64,000 nt of DNA. It comes from Clostridium sartagoforme. Lineage in GTDB: Bacteria; Bacillota; Clostridia; Clostridiales; Clostridiaceae. The first letter of the stretch is position 1, and the number at the start of each line of letters is the position of its first letter. Position numbers and translations under genes: made by a program. Shown piece by piece: positions 11,370 to 19,633 of the stretch. The notes beneath the pieces were generated by a model. The model was not told the origin of the DNA, did no database searches, and was given only the letters and a program-made list of their open reading frames with translations. The stretch covers positions 868,001 through 932,000 of the forward strand of contig NZ_SRYR01000001.1 in assembly GCF_004794105.1 (NCBI RefSeq), read 5' to 3'.

Positions 11370-11421
11370 AAGGGGAGAGTAATAATAGAATGTAAGAATT
11401 TACTCCTCCCCTCTTGTTTTA
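11370..11421 (+). terminator. Terminator after polC
   Basis: AGGGGAGAGTAA pairs with TTACTCCTCCCCT (one bulged base) around a loop of about 25 nt, followed by CTTGTTTT. Large stem with GC-rich base, 20 nt after the polC stop. Confidence 0.75.
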
Positions 11422-11475
11422 ATTACGAAATTATGTTAGGATAATAAAGAAGTGATTTACTAATAGCTAAGAAAT

Positions 11476-11503
11476 GGAGTGGGAGATTATATTGCCCGCT
11501 CTT
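11476..11503 (+). terminator. Second hairpin downstream of polC
   Basis: GAGTGGG pairs with CCCGCTC (one wobble) and is followed by TTTCTATTT. Weaker than the flanking terminators; probably a back-up terminator in the polC-rimP gap. Confidence 0.45.
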
Positions 11504-11513
11504 TCTATTTAAT

Positions 11514-11540
11514 TGCAACTACAAATTAGTTGCTTTTTTT
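11514..11540 (+). terminator. Third hairpin downstream of polC, strong U tail
   Basis: Stem GCAACT/AGTTGC with loop ACAAATT and a run of seven Ts. With the two upstream hairpins it makes three terminator-like structures within 170 nt, more than a single gene needs. Confidence 0.75.
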
Positions 11541-11766
11541 ATAGAGATATAAGTTTTATTAAATATTAAACAATTAATTATCTATAAAATACATAGAATT
11601 TAAGTAATGTTATTATTTATAAAGCTTATAGAAATACACTTTATATGCTTTTAAAGTTGTTATTAAACTTAAATGAACTTATTAACTTTAGTTAACAACT
11701 AAAGATTATGTAGAGAGTTTATTTAAATGGTATAGCTAAGTCTAATCACAAAAAATTGAATATGAA
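11541..11766. other. AT-rich intergenic region ahead of rimP
   Basis: No ORF is supported here. It must hold the promoter of the rimP-nusA-infB operon: a weak candidate is TTGTTA (11657-11662), 17-bp spacer, TATTAA (11680-11685). A perfect palindrome CTTTAGTT-AAC-AACTAAAG occupies 11686-11704, directly downstream of that candidate -10, where an operator or leader hairpin could act. Confidence 0.4.
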
Positions 11767-11779
11767 AAAGGAGGTTAAT

Positions 11780-12238
11780 ATGAAAGTTGATTCATTAATA
11801 GAAAAAATTTATCAATTAGTAAGACCTGTAGCTGAGGAACTTCAATATGAGTTATACCATATTGAATATGTAAAAGAAAATGGAGAATATTATTTAAGAA
11901 TATATATTGATAAAGATGGTGGTATAAGCTTAACTGATTGCGAAAAGGTATCAAGAAGAGTAAGTGATATAATGGATGAAGAAGATCCAATTCCAGTTGC
12001 TTATTATCTTGAGGTATCATCACCAGGTCTAAATAGGGGCTTATATACTGAAGCTCACTATGTAATGCAAATTGGAAAAGAAGTACTTATAAGATTTACA
12101 AAATCTTTTGAAGGAAAAAAGAATGTAAAAGGTATATTAAGGGAAGTTAAGGAAGATTCAATAGTTGTTGAAGCAGAAAGTTTAATTACTATCCCTAAAG
12201 ATAAAATAAAATCAGCCAATTTAGAAGGGGAAATTTAA
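11780..12238 (+). CDS. rimP: Ribosome maturation factor RimP
   Basis: 152 residues from ATG 11780, chosen because AAAGGAGG lies 5-13 nt upstream; an in-frame TTG at 11756 would place the ribosome binding site inside the gene. RimP helps assemble the 30S subunit. The N-terminal alpha/beta domain contains [17 protein letters not shown] and [10 protein letters not shown] (about residues 45-95), the conserved family signature, and the C-terminal part is the SH3-like barrel. It heads the rimP-nusA-ylxR-ylxQ-infB-rbfA operon, 16 nt before nusA, after a 430-bp gap with terminators. Confidence 0.96.
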   Translation: MKVDSLIEKIYQLVRPVAEELQYELYHIEYVKENGEYYLRIYIDKDGGISLTDCEKVSRRVSDIMDEEDPIPVAYYLEVSSPGLNRGLYTEAHYVMQIGKEVLIRFTKSFEGKKNVKGILREVKEDSIVVEAESLITIPKDKIKSANLEGEI

Positions 12239-12254
12239 TAAGGAGGATATAATA

Positions 12255-13349
12255 ATGAACCAAGAGTTTATAGGTGCTCTTAAAGAAATTGTTAAAGATA
12301 AGGGGATTAGCGAAGATTTAATTTTTACTACAATTGAGGATGCATTAGTTGCAGCATATAAGAAAAATTATGCTAGTCCAACTACATCAGCACAAAATGT
12401 AAAAGTTAGTATCAATAGAGAATCAGGTGAAATACATGTATATGCTCAAAAGGTAGTTGTAGAAGATGTGTATGATAATGTTACAGAAATCTCTATAGAA
12501 GAAGCTAAGGAAATTAGCCCAAGATATGATTTAGATGATATAGTAGATTTAGAGGTGACTCCAAAGAATTTTGGTAGAGTTGCAGCTCAACTTGCAAAGG
12601 GTGTTGTTACTCAAAGAATAAGAGAAGCAGAAAGAAATATAGTTTATTCAGAATATAAAGAATTAGAATATGATATTATTACTGGAACTGTATTAAGAAA
12701 AGACAAGGGAAATGTCTTTGTTAACTTAGGAAGAATAGAAACATCTATTGGACCAAATGAGCAAATTCCAGGAGAAGACTATAAATTTAATGAAAGAATT
12801 AAATTATATGTAGTTGAAGTTAAGAATGGTTCAAAAGGAGCACAAATCTTAGTATCTAGAACACATCCTGGTTTAGTTAAGAGACTTTTTGAGTTGGAAG
12901 TGCCTGAAATATATGAAGGTGTTGTTGAAATTAAGAGCATTTCAAGAGAAGCTGGTTCAAGAAGTAAGATTGCAGTTCATTCTAATGATGAAAATGTTGA
13001 TCCAATGGGTGCATGTGTTGGACCAAAGGGAGCTAGAGTTCAAAATATCGTAAATGAATTAAAAGGTGAAAAAATCGATATTATTAAATGGAGCAAAAAT
13101 CCAGAAGAATTTATAGCTGCATCATTAAGTCCAGCTAAGGTATTAGAAGTTGAGGTGTGTGAAGAAAGTAAATCTGCTAAAGTAGTTGTTGAAGATAATC
13201 AATTATCTTTAGCAATAGGAAAAGAAGGTCAAAATGTTAGACTTGCAGCTAAGCTTACTAACTGGAAAATTGACATTAAGAGTAAATCTCAAGCAGATGC
13301 ATTAAAGACAGAAGAAAAAGAAATCGAAGAAGATATAGTTATTGAATAA
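12255..13349 (+). CDS. nusA: Transcription termination/antitermination factor NusA
   Basis: 364 residues, the usual length for Firmicutes NusA that lack the C-terminal acidic repeats of proteobacteria. The N-terminal RNA-polymerase-binding domain spans about 1-125, an S1 domain about 133-200 (starts at GTVLRKDKGNVFVNLG), then KH1 and KH2 (about 230-345, with DPMGACVGPKGARV and LAIGKEGQNVRLAAKLT as the GxxG loops). It modulates pausing and intrinsic termination. Preceded by AGGAGGAT, and co-transcribed with rimP and ylxR. Confidence 0.98.
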   Translation: MNQEFIGALKEIVKDKGISEDLIFTTIEDALVAAYKKNYASPTTSAQNVKVSINRESGEIHVYAQKVVVEDVYDNVTEISIEEAKEISPRYDLDDIVDLEVTPKNFGRVAAQLAKGVVTQRIREAERNIVYSEYKELEYDIITGTVLRKDKGNVFVNLGRIETSIGPNEQIPGEDYKFNERIKLYVVEVKNGSKGAQILVSRTHPGLVKRLFELEVPEIYEGVVEIKSISREAGSRSKIAVHSNDENVDPMGACVGPKGARVQNIVNELKGEKIDIIKWSKNPEEFIAASLSPAKVLEVEVCEESKSAKVVVEDNQLSLAIGKEGQNVRLAAKLTNWKIDIKSKSQADALKTEEKEIEEDIVIE

Positions 13350-13361
13350 GGAGGCTTTTTT

Positions 13362-13628
13362 ATGAAAGTAAAGAAAATTCCTTTAAGAATGTGTACAGGA
13401 TGTATGGAAATGAAACCCAAAAAGGAACTTATACGTGTAGTTAAGAGTCCTGATGGAGAGGTTTCAGTAGATCTAACTGGCAAAAAGTCAGGAAGAGGCG
13501 CTTATGTTTGTAAAAATGAAGAGTGTCTAGAAAAAGCTTTTAAAGCTAAAAGATTATCTAGAAATTTAGATACTCAAATTAGTGAAGAAGTATATAACAA
13601 ATTAAGGGAAGAAATAAACAATGGATAA
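13362..13628 (+). CDS. ylxR: YlxR/DUF448 RNA-binding protein (RnpM type)
   Basis: 88 residues with the YlxR fold signature RMCTGCMEMKPKKELIRVV near the N terminus and GRGAYVCKNEECLEKA in the middle; the four Cys residues are present. Homologues bind RNA, and B. subtilis YlxR was reported to modulate RNase P activity (RnpM). Position between nusA and the L7Ae-like gene is conserved in Firmicutes. It overlaps the start of the next gene by 8 nt, indicating translational coupling. AGGAGG ribosome binding site 10 nt upstream of the ATG. Confidence 0.93.
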   Translation: MKVKKIPLRMCTGCMEMKPKKELIRVVKSPDGEVSVDLTGKKSGRGAYVCKNEECLEKAFKAKRLSRNLDTQISEEVYNKLREEINNG

Positions 13629-13926
13629 GTTTTTTAATTTTTTAGGTTTAGCTAAAAGATCAGGTAATATAATTGAAGGTTATAGCAAATGTGATGAAGC
13701 CAGAAATAAAAAATCAATATTTTTATTTATAATATCTAATGATGCGTCAGAAAGTACAAAAAAGAAGTTTAAAAAGCATTGTTTAGCAAAGAATATAAAA
13801 GTAATAGAAGATTTTTCAAAAGAAGAACTAGGAAATTCCATTGGAAGAGAAGAAGTGAAAATATTAGCTATATTAGATAGCAATATGGCAAAGAAGCTTT
13901 CTACCCTTTATGATGAGATAAGATAA
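13621..13926 (+). CDS. ylxQ: L7Ae-family ribosomal-like protein YlxQ
   Basis: 101 residues of the L7Ae/L30e/S12e/Gadd45 fold. Members bind kink-turn RNA; the bacterial YlxQ branch is ribosome-associated or a stand-alone k-turn binder of unclear role. N-terminal FLGLAKRSGNIIEGYSKC matches the family start, with Lys-rich segments for RNA contact. The ATG at 13621 lies within ylxR (8-nt overlap) so the two are coupled. It precedes infB by 23 nt. The sequence is rather divergent (Lys/Asn rich) but synteny makes the call safe. Confidence 0.88.
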   Translation: MDKFFNFLGLAKRSGNIIEGYSKCDEARNKKSIFLFIISNDASESTKKKFKKHCLAKNIKVIEDFSKEELGNSIGREEVKILAILDSNMAKKLSTLYDEIR

Positions 13927-13949
13927 AAATTTAACCGGGGGTGATTTTA

Positions 13950-15995
13950 TTGTCAAAAATCAGAGTATATGAATTGGCAAAAGAACTTAATATTAGCTCA
14001 AAGGAGCTTATAGAACTATTAATGAATGAATTTAGCGTGGATGTTAAAAATCATATGAGCGTTATAGAAGATGAAGATGCAGAATTAATTAAGGAATTAC
14101 TTAGTGAACAAGAAGCTTCAGAAGATAAGACTATAGTAGATGAATATGAAGAACAACTACAAGAAGAAGTGAATAATCAAGCTAAAAAGAAAAAGAAGAG
14201 AAAAAATCAAGAAGAGACAGATGTAGTTGGTGAAGGTGGTTCTGGAGTTGTTGAAATAGGTGAAACTATAACAGTTAAAGAATTAGCTGAAAAAATAGGT
14301 AAGCCTACAGCAGACGTAATTAAAACTCTTATTTTCACAGGAGTTATGGCAGCTATAAATCAAGAAATAGATTTTGCAACTGCAGAAAAAGTATGTGAAA
14401 AATATGAATGCTTAGTAGTTAAAAAAGAAGAAAAAGAAGAACTAGAAATAGTAGAAGAAGAAGAAGTAATTGAAGAAAACTTAGTAAAGAGACCACCTAT
14501 AGTTACAGTAATGGGTCACGTTGACCATGGTAAGACTTCTCTTTTAGATGCTATAAGAAAAGCTAATGTAACATCTAGAGAAGCTGGTGGTATAACTCAA
14601 CATATTGGTGCTTATACAGTAAATTTAAATGGAGAAAAGCTTACATTTTTAGATACTCCAGGTCACGAAGCATTTACTGCTATGAGAGCTAGAGGAGCAC
14701 AAATTACTGACGTAGTAATTTTAGTTGTTGCAGCTGATGATGGTATTATGCCTCAAACTAAGGAAGCAATAAACCACTGTAAGGCAGCAGGAGTTCCTAT
14801 GATTGTTGCTATAAACAAGATAGATAGACCAGGAGCTAATATTGATAGAGTTAAGCAAGAACTTACTGAACATGAGTTAGTTGCAGAAGATTGGGGTGGA
14901 GATACTATTTGTGTTCCAGTTTCAGCAAAAACAGGTGAAAACCTAGAGCAATTATTAGAAATGGTATTATTAACTTCTGAAATGTCTGAACTTCAAGCTG
15001 ATCCTAAGAGAAAAGCTAAAGGTACAGTTATAGAAGCTAAATTAGATAAAGGTAGAGGTGCAGTTGCTACTTTACTTATTCAAAATGGAACATTACATGT
15101 TGGAGATTCAATTTTAGTTGGATCAACATATGGTAGAATAAGAGCTATGTTTGATGATAAGGGTAAATCTATTAAGTCAGCAGGTCCTTCAATTCCAGTT
15201 GAGATATTAGGACTTTCAGAAGTTCCATCTGCTGGAGATAGATTTGCAGTAGTTAAAGATGAAAAGACAGCAAGAAACATGGCAGAAACTAGAAAGCAAA
15301 AGATTAAGGATGAAAGTTTCCATTCACAAAACAGAGTATCTCTTGAAGATTTATATAGCCAAATTCAAGAGGGAACAGTTAAGGAACTTGGAATAATAGT
15401 TAAGGCTGATGTTCAAGGTTCAGTTCAAGCAATTAAGCAATCATTAGAAAAGCTTTCTACTGAAGATGTTAAGGTAAGAGTTATTCATGGTGGAGTTGGA
15501 GCTATAACTGAAACAGATGTAACTTTAGCAACAGCATCAAATGCATTACTAATAGGATTTAATGTAAGACCAGATTCTAATGCTAGTGTTATAGCAGATA
15601 AAGATGGCGTTGAAATTAAGACTTATAGAATTATTTATGATGCTATAGAAGATGTAAAATCAGCAATGATTGGTATGCTAGATCCAGAGTATAAAGAAGT
15701 TATAAATGGTAAGGCAGAAGTAAGAATGGTATATAAGATTTCAAGCATTGGTACAATTGCTGGAAGCTATGTATTAGAAGGTAAGATTTTAAGAAACTCT
15801 GAAGTTAGAGTTATAAGAGATGGAGTAGTAATATTCGAATCTACATTAGCTTCACTTAAGAGATTTAAAGATGATGCTAAGGAAGTTAGTAAAGGATATG
15901 AATGTGGATTAAGCGTAGAAAAGTTTAATGACATTAAAGAAGGCGATATTATAGAATCCTTTAGCATGCAAGCAGTTGAAAGAAAACAGCTTTAA
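13950..15995 (+). CDS. infB: Translation initiation factor IF-2
   Basis: 681 residues from TTG 13950, which follows GGGGGTGA by 6 nt and gives the standard N terminus [14 protein letters not shown]; the GTG at 13941 overlaps the ribosome binding site. IF-2 is the GTPase that brings initiator tRNA to the 30S subunit. Layout: N-terminal IF2-N helical module, a short acidic/Lys-rich linker (about 50-90), second IF2-N, G domain with GHVDHGKTS near 188, DTPGHE near 235 and NKID near 288, then domains II-IV. The linker is short, typical of clostridia. Co-transcribed with nusA and rbfA. Confidence 0.98.
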   Translation: MSKIRVYELAKELNISSKELIELLMNEFSVDVKNHMSVIEDEDAELIKELLSEQEASEDKTIVDEYEEQLQEEVNNQAKKKKKRKNQEETDVVGEGGSGVVEIGETITVKELAEKIGKPTADVIKTLIFTGVMAAINQEIDFATAEKVCEKYECLVVKKEEKEELEIVEEEEVIEENLVKRPPIVTVMGHVDHGKTSLLDAIRKANVTSREAGGITQHIGAYTVNLNGEKLTFLDTPGHEAFTAMRARGAQITDVVILVVAADDGIMPQTKEAINHCKAAGVPMIVAINKIDRPGANIDRVKQELTEHELVAEDWGGDTICVPVSAKTGENLEQLLEMVLLTSEMSELQADPKRKAKGTVIEAKLDKGRGAVATLLIQNGTLHVGDSILVGSTYGRIRAMFDDKGKSIKSAGPSIPVEILGLSEVPSAGDRFAVVKDEKTARNMAETRKQKIKDESFHSQNRVSLEDLYSQIQEGTVKELGIIVKADVQGSVQAIKQSLEKLSTEDVKVRVIHGGVGAITETDVTLATASNALLIGFNVRPDSNASVIADKDGVEIKTYRIIYDAIEDVKSAMIGMLDPEYKEVINGKAEVRMVYKISSIGTIAGSYVLEGKILRNSEVRVIRDGVVIFESTLASLKRFKDDAKEVSKGYECGLSVEKFNDIKEGDIIESFSMQAVERKQL

Positions 15996-16011
15996 TTAAA
16001 GAGGTGAGTTT

Positions 16012-16362
16012 ATGGCTAATTATAGAGGCGGAAGAATAAACGAAGAAGTTAGAAGAGAAATAAGCGTTATTATTAGAGATGAAATTAAAGACCCTAGAAT
16101 GAAAGCTATGGTTTCAGTTACATCTGTTAAAGTAAGTAAGGATTTAAGATATGCAAAGGTCTTTGTAAGTATTTTTGGTAAAGATGAAGAAGAGAAAAAT
16201 GAAACTTTTGCAGCCTTAAAGAGTGCAAGCGGATATATCAGAAGAGAAATAGGTCAAAGAATCAATCTTAGAAATACACCTCAAATTTTATTTGAGTTAG
16301 ATGATTCTATAACTTATAGCATGAAGATAGAAGAGCTAATAGATAAGGTTAAAGATAAATAA
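16012..16362 (+). CDS. rbfA: 30S ribosome-binding factor A
   Basis: 116 residues with the KH-like RbfA fold: EVRREISVIIRDEIKDPR at the N terminus and the YAKVFVSIFG strand near residue 50 are conserved. It binds the 16S rRNA 5' domain during late 30S assembly and cold adaptation. GAGGTGAG is the ribosome binding site. Its stop overlaps the nrnA start in TAATG-like fashion (16360-16364), so translation is coupled. Part of the infB-rbfA-nrnA-truB-ribF run. Confidence 0.97.
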   Translation: MANYRGGRINEEVRREISVIIRDEIKDPRMKAMVSVTSVKVSKDLRYAKVFVSIFGKDEEEKNETFAALKSASGYIRREIGQRINLRNTPQILFELDDSITYSMKIEELIDKVKDK

Positions 16363-17339
16363 TGAATACCTTAGAAAATATAGCAAGTTTAATATATAAG
16401 GCAAGTAAAATAGGCATTACCTATCATGTATCACCTGACGGTGATGCAGTAGGTAGTGCACTTGCACTATTAAATGCTTTAAAGCTAATAAAAAAAGACG
16501 CTTATTTAATATCAAAGGACATAATCTCTGAAAACCTTCAATTTTTAAAAGGATCAAATGAAGCTACTGGAAATTTAATTTCTCCTATTGACTGTACTGA
16601 TATAGTTATAGTATTAGACTGTGGCAATTATGATAGAATATCAGCAGATTTATCAGGATATAAGGGTACTATTATAAATATAGATCACCATATTTCAAAT
16701 GATAAATATGGACACTTAAATTATGTAGATATAAATGCAGCTGCTACTGCAGAAATAGTCTATGAGCTATTAGAGTGTTTAGGATTAGATCTTAATGAGA
16801 AATCTACTGAAAAGCTAGAAATTGGAACATGTCTTTACACTTCATTAGTAACAGACACAGGTGGTTTTAGACATTCAAATGTAACTTCAAGAACACATAA
16901 GATAGCTTCAAAATTAAAAGATATTGGAGTAAACAATACTTTTATATATCAAAGTTTATTTGATAATAATACATTTGAAAAAATAAGACTAACAGGTAGA
17001 GCCATAAATGATATGGAATTACTGTTTGATAGGAAAGTATCTTTAATTAAAATACCTAAATCTTATGCAGAAGATCTTGGTATAGAAATTGGTGATACTT
17101 CAGATATAATCTCTTTTGGACTTCAAATAAAGGGAGTAGAAATTGCAGTATTAATTAAAGAAACTGATATTGGAGTTAAGGCTAGTTTAAGATCTAAAAA
17201 TGATTTTGATGTAAGAAAAATAGCTGGAGCTTTAGGTGGCGGAGGTCATGTTAAGGCTGCTGGAGTTGCATTAAAAGGATTAACTTTAAATGAAGCAAAG
17301 GATAAAATTTTAGATGAAATAGAGAAAGAGTTACTATAA
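16362..17339 (+). CDS. nrnA: Bifunctional oligoribonuclease/pAp phosphatase (DHH family)
   Basis: 325 residues, DHH/DHHA1 phosphoesterase. NrnA degrades nano-RNA from the 5' end and hydrolyses 3'-phosphoadenosine 5'-phosphate, replacing Orn in Firmicutes. Metal-binding motifs visible: SPDGDAVGSALAL (about residues 25-37), VLDCGNYDR (about 84-92) and the DHH of NIDHHISND (about 106-114); the C-terminal DHHA1 domain has GGGGHVKAAG. Starts on the ATG that overlaps the rbfA stop and ends in TAATG overlapping truB, so all three are translationally coupled. Confidence 0.93.
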   Translation: MNTLENIASLIYKASKIGITYHVSPDGDAVGSALALLNALKLIKKDAYLISKDIISENLQFLKGSNEATGNLISPIDCTDIVIVLDCGNYDRISADLSGYKGTIINIDHHISNDKYGHLNYVDINAAATAEIVYELLECLGLDLNEKSTEKLEIGTCLYTSLVTDTGGFRHSNVTSRTHKIASKLKDIGVNNTFIYQSLFDNNTFEKIRLTGRAINDMELLFDRKVSLIKIPKSYAEDLGIEIGDTSDIISFGLQIKGVEIAVLIKETDIGVKASLRSKNDFDVRKIAGALGGGGHVKAAGVALKGLTLNEAKDKILDEIEKELL

Positions 17340-18217
17340 TGGATGGAGTAATTAATGTTTTTAAAAATACTGGAATGACATCTTTTGATGTTGTAAGAGT
17401 AATAAAGAAGACTTTAGGTGAGAAAAAAGTTGGACATACTGGTACTTTAGATCCCGAAGCTTCAGGGGTTTTACCTATATGTGTAGGAAAAGCAACTAAA
17501 ATTATAGATTATATTATGGATTCAGATAAAGTTTATGAGGTGGAATTTAAACTAGGTATAAAGACTACTACATATGACTTAGAAGGTGAAATAATCGAAG
17601 AAAAAGATCCATCAAGTTTAATTAATAGTGAAATTTCAAAGGCTATATTTTCTTTTGAAAGAGAATATAGTCAAGTACCACCAATGTATTCTGCTTTAAA
17701 ACAAAATGGTGTAAGGCTATATGAACTTGCAAGACAAGGAATTGAAGTAGAAAGGCAAGGCCGATTAATAAGCATTTATAAAATTGAGGATGTTGAAATT
17801 AATAATCCTTATATAAAAATGAAGGTTACTTGCTCTAAAGGTACTTACATAAGAAGTCTCTGCTTTGATATTGGTGAAATTCTTGGAGTTGGTGCTGCAA
17901 TGACTAAACTTAAAAGAAGTAAAACATCAAAATTTACTGAAGAAGAGGCAATTAATATAAGTGATATTACATTAGATAATATAAAGGATTATATTATTAG
18001 TATAGATGATGCTTTAGATAATTATGAAAAACTAGTAGTTTCAAATAATTTTTCAAAATTATTGATAAATGGAGTTAAAGTCTTTGACAAAAGACTTACA
18101 AAGGATAAAATAGAAATAGGAAGACTATATAGAGTCTATGACGAAAATTCTAAGTTTATAGGGCTTGGAAAAGGTGATCAAAAAGGCTTTAAGATAGAAA
18201 AATTGCTAATTAATTAG
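17339..18217 (+). CDS. truB: tRNA pseudouridine(55) synthase
   Basis: 292 residues. It converts U55 in the T-loop of tRNAs to pseudouridine. The catalytic Asp is in GTLDPEASGVLP (about residue 38), preceded by KKVGHTG; the thumb-loop and the CSKGTYIRSL motif near 170 are present, and the tail is a PUA-like domain. ATG overlaps the nrnA stop by one base. Ends 11 nt before ribF with a GGGGTG ribosome binding site between them. Confidence 0.97.
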   Translation: MDGVINVFKNTGMTSFDVVRVIKKTLGEKKVGHTGTLDPEASGVLPICVGKATKIIDYIMDSDKVYEVEFKLGIKTTTYDLEGEIIEEKDPSSLINSEISKAIFSFEREYSQVPPMYSALKQNGVRLYELARQGIEVERQGRLISIYKIEDVEINNPYIKMKVTCSKGTYIRSLCFDIGEILGVGAAMTKLKRSKTSKFTEEEAINISDITLDNIKDYIISIDDALDNYEKLVVSNNFSKLLINGVKVFDKRLTKDKIEIGRLYRVYDENSKFIGLGKGDQKGFKIEKLLIN

Positions 18218-18228
18218 GGGTGTAGGAT

Positions 18229-19152
18229 ATGCTAGTAATAGATGATAATATTATAGAAAATAAAGAAAATAAAAATTATGTTGCATTAGGAAGTTTTGAT
18301 GGACTTCATTATGGACACCTATCCCTAGTAAGAAAGACTGTCCAAGTGGCTAAAGAAGAAAATGGCAAAAGTATGGTTTTTACTTATAAAAATCATCCGA
18401 AAACCCTTGTAAGTCCAGAAAAGGCACCTAAACTAATTATGGATTTAGATACAAAGCTTCAATATTTAGAGGAAGAAAATGTTGATATTGTTGTTTTAAG
18501 AACTTTTACCAAAGAGTTTATGTCAATTACAGCTGAAGATTTTATTAAGCTTCTTTGTGAAGATTATAATGTAAAAGGAATAGTTGTAGGATTTAATTTT
18601 AGATTTGGACATAAAAACTTAGGTGATGTTGAGTTACTTAAAAAGCTTCAAGATAAATATGGATATAAATTATATATAATAGACCAATATAATTATGAAA
18701 GCGAAGCAATAAGCAGTACTAGAATAAGAAAAGTCCTTTTAGAAGGAAATGTTAGTAAGGCTATAGAAATGCTATCAAAGCCTTACTTAATTAAAGGTAA
18801 AGTAATTCATGGTAAACAGCTTGGAAGAACTATAGGAGTTCCAACAGCTAATTTAGAATTTAGTGATAAGATGGTTATTCCTAAAAAAGGTGTTTACTAT
18901 ACTAATGTAATATATGGTGATGAGAAGTTTAAAGGCTTAACTTCAGTTGGGAATAATCCAACAGTAAATGGGACAGAATTAACTATAGAAACCTTCATTT
19001 TAAATTTTGATAAAATGATTTATGGAGAAGAAATTAAAGTTTATTTTATAGAGAGAATAAGAGACGAAGTGAAATTTGATTCTTTAGATGAAATGGTTGA
19101 TCAAATAAAAAAGGATGAAGAAATTATAAAAAATAGAGATATAATAATTTAA
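18229..19152 (+). CDS. ribF: Bifunctional riboflavin kinase/FAD synthetase
   Basis: 307 residues. The N-terminal adenylyltransferase domain has GSFDGLHYGHLSL (about 22-34, nucleotide-binding HxGH-like motif) and ISSTRIR (about 162-168); the C-terminal flavokinase domain begins near 185 and shows GRTIGVPTANLEF. It makes FMN and then FAD from riboflavin. Its location at the end of the truB block is conserved in Firmicutes. The ATG at 18229 is close to the truB stop, suggesting co-transcription; rpsO downstream has its own promoter. Confidence 0.96.
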   Translation: MLVIDDNIIENKENKNYVALGSFDGLHYGHLSLVRKTVQVAKEENGKSMVFTYKNHPKTLVSPEKAPKLIMDLDTKLQYLEEENVDIVVLRTFTKEFMSITAEDFIKLLCEDYNVKGIVVGFNFRFGHKNLGDVELLKKLQDKYGYKLYIIDQYNYESEAISSTRIRKVLLEGNVSKAIEMLSKPYLIKGKVIHGKQLGRTIGVPTANLEFSDKMVIPKKGVYYTNVIYGDEKFKGLTSVGNNPTVNGTELTIETFILNFDKMIYGEEIKVYFIERIRDEVKFDSLDEMVDQIKKDEEIIKNRDIII

Positions 19153-19175
19153 TTATGTAAATTTATAATTTACAA

Positions 19176-19204
19176 TTTACAATAAGATTATGATTTGTTA
19201 TAAT
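19176..19204 (+). promoter_or_regulatory. Sigma-A promoter of rpsO
   Basis: TTTACA (19176-19181), exactly 17 bp, TATAAT (19199-19204). Transcription would start near 19211 and leave a leader of about 77 nt before the rpsO ATG. The -35 overlaps an AT-rich block with two tandem ATTTACA-like units after ribF. Confidence 0.75.
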
Positions 19205-19210
19205 AGCTAG

Positions 19211-19287
19211 GAAGAACCTAATTCTATGATTTGAGGATGCCATCTCATTTCTTGGATATAGGGGATAATATTACGGAGGTGCGATTA
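19211..19287 (+). promoter_or_regulatory. Putative S15 autoregulatory mRNA leader
   Basis: The predicted 5' UTR contains a small hairpin (TGAGGAT-GCC-ATCTCA, one bulged G) and a possible CCTA/TAGG closing pair around it, followed by GGGGAT and the GGAGGTGC ribosome binding site. Many bacteria regulate rpsO by S15 binding its own leader, but these RNA structures are unrelated between phyla, so assignment here is inference from position and foldability. Confidence 0.4.
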
Positions 19288-19551
19288 ATGGACGCAATAA
19301 GAAAGCAAGAAATAATTAAAGAACACGGAAGACACGAAGGAGATACTGGTTCTCCAGAAGTGCAAATAGCATTATTAACAGAAAGAATCAATTCTTTAAC
19401 TGACCACTTAAAAATGCATAAGAAAGATCACCACTCAAGAAGAGGTCTTTTAATGATGGTTGGTAGAAGAAGAGGTCTTTTAAACTACTTAGCTGAACAA
19501 GATATCGAAAGATACAGAGCTATAATCAAAAAATTAGGCTTAAGAAGATAG
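19288..19551 (+). CDS. rpsO: 30S ribosomal protein S15
   Basis: 87 residues. The start is ATG 19288 because GGAGGTGC sits 6-13 nt upstream and the protein then begins [14 protein letters not shown]; the longer open frame from 19231 would run through the leader. S15 is a primary binder of 16S rRNA helix 22 at the central-domain junction. Conserved features include [20 protein letters not shown], the [12 protein letters not shown] loop and RRRGLLNYL. Own promoter upstream and a strong terminator 5 nt after the stop make it monocistronic, before pnp. Confidence 0.98.
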   Translation: MDAIRKQEIIKEHGRHEGDTGSPEVQIALLTERINSLTDHLKMHKKDHHSRRGLLMMVGRRRGLLNYLAEQDIERYRAIIKKLGLRR

Positions 19552-19555
19552 TCCT

Positions 19556-19588
19556 TAGAGCGGTTTTTTAAGCCGCTCTATTATTTTA
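19556..19588 (+). terminator. Terminator after rpsO
   Basis: Perfect stem TAGAGCGG/CCGCTCTA (19556-19563, 19573-19580) with a T-rich loop and TTATTTT downstream. In many bacteria the rpsO-pnp interval also serves as RNase entry site for pnp autoregulation. Confidence 0.85.
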
Positions 19589-19633
19589 ACAAATTTAAAT
19601 GATAAGAAAGTAGCCTTGAAAGGAGGTAACAAA

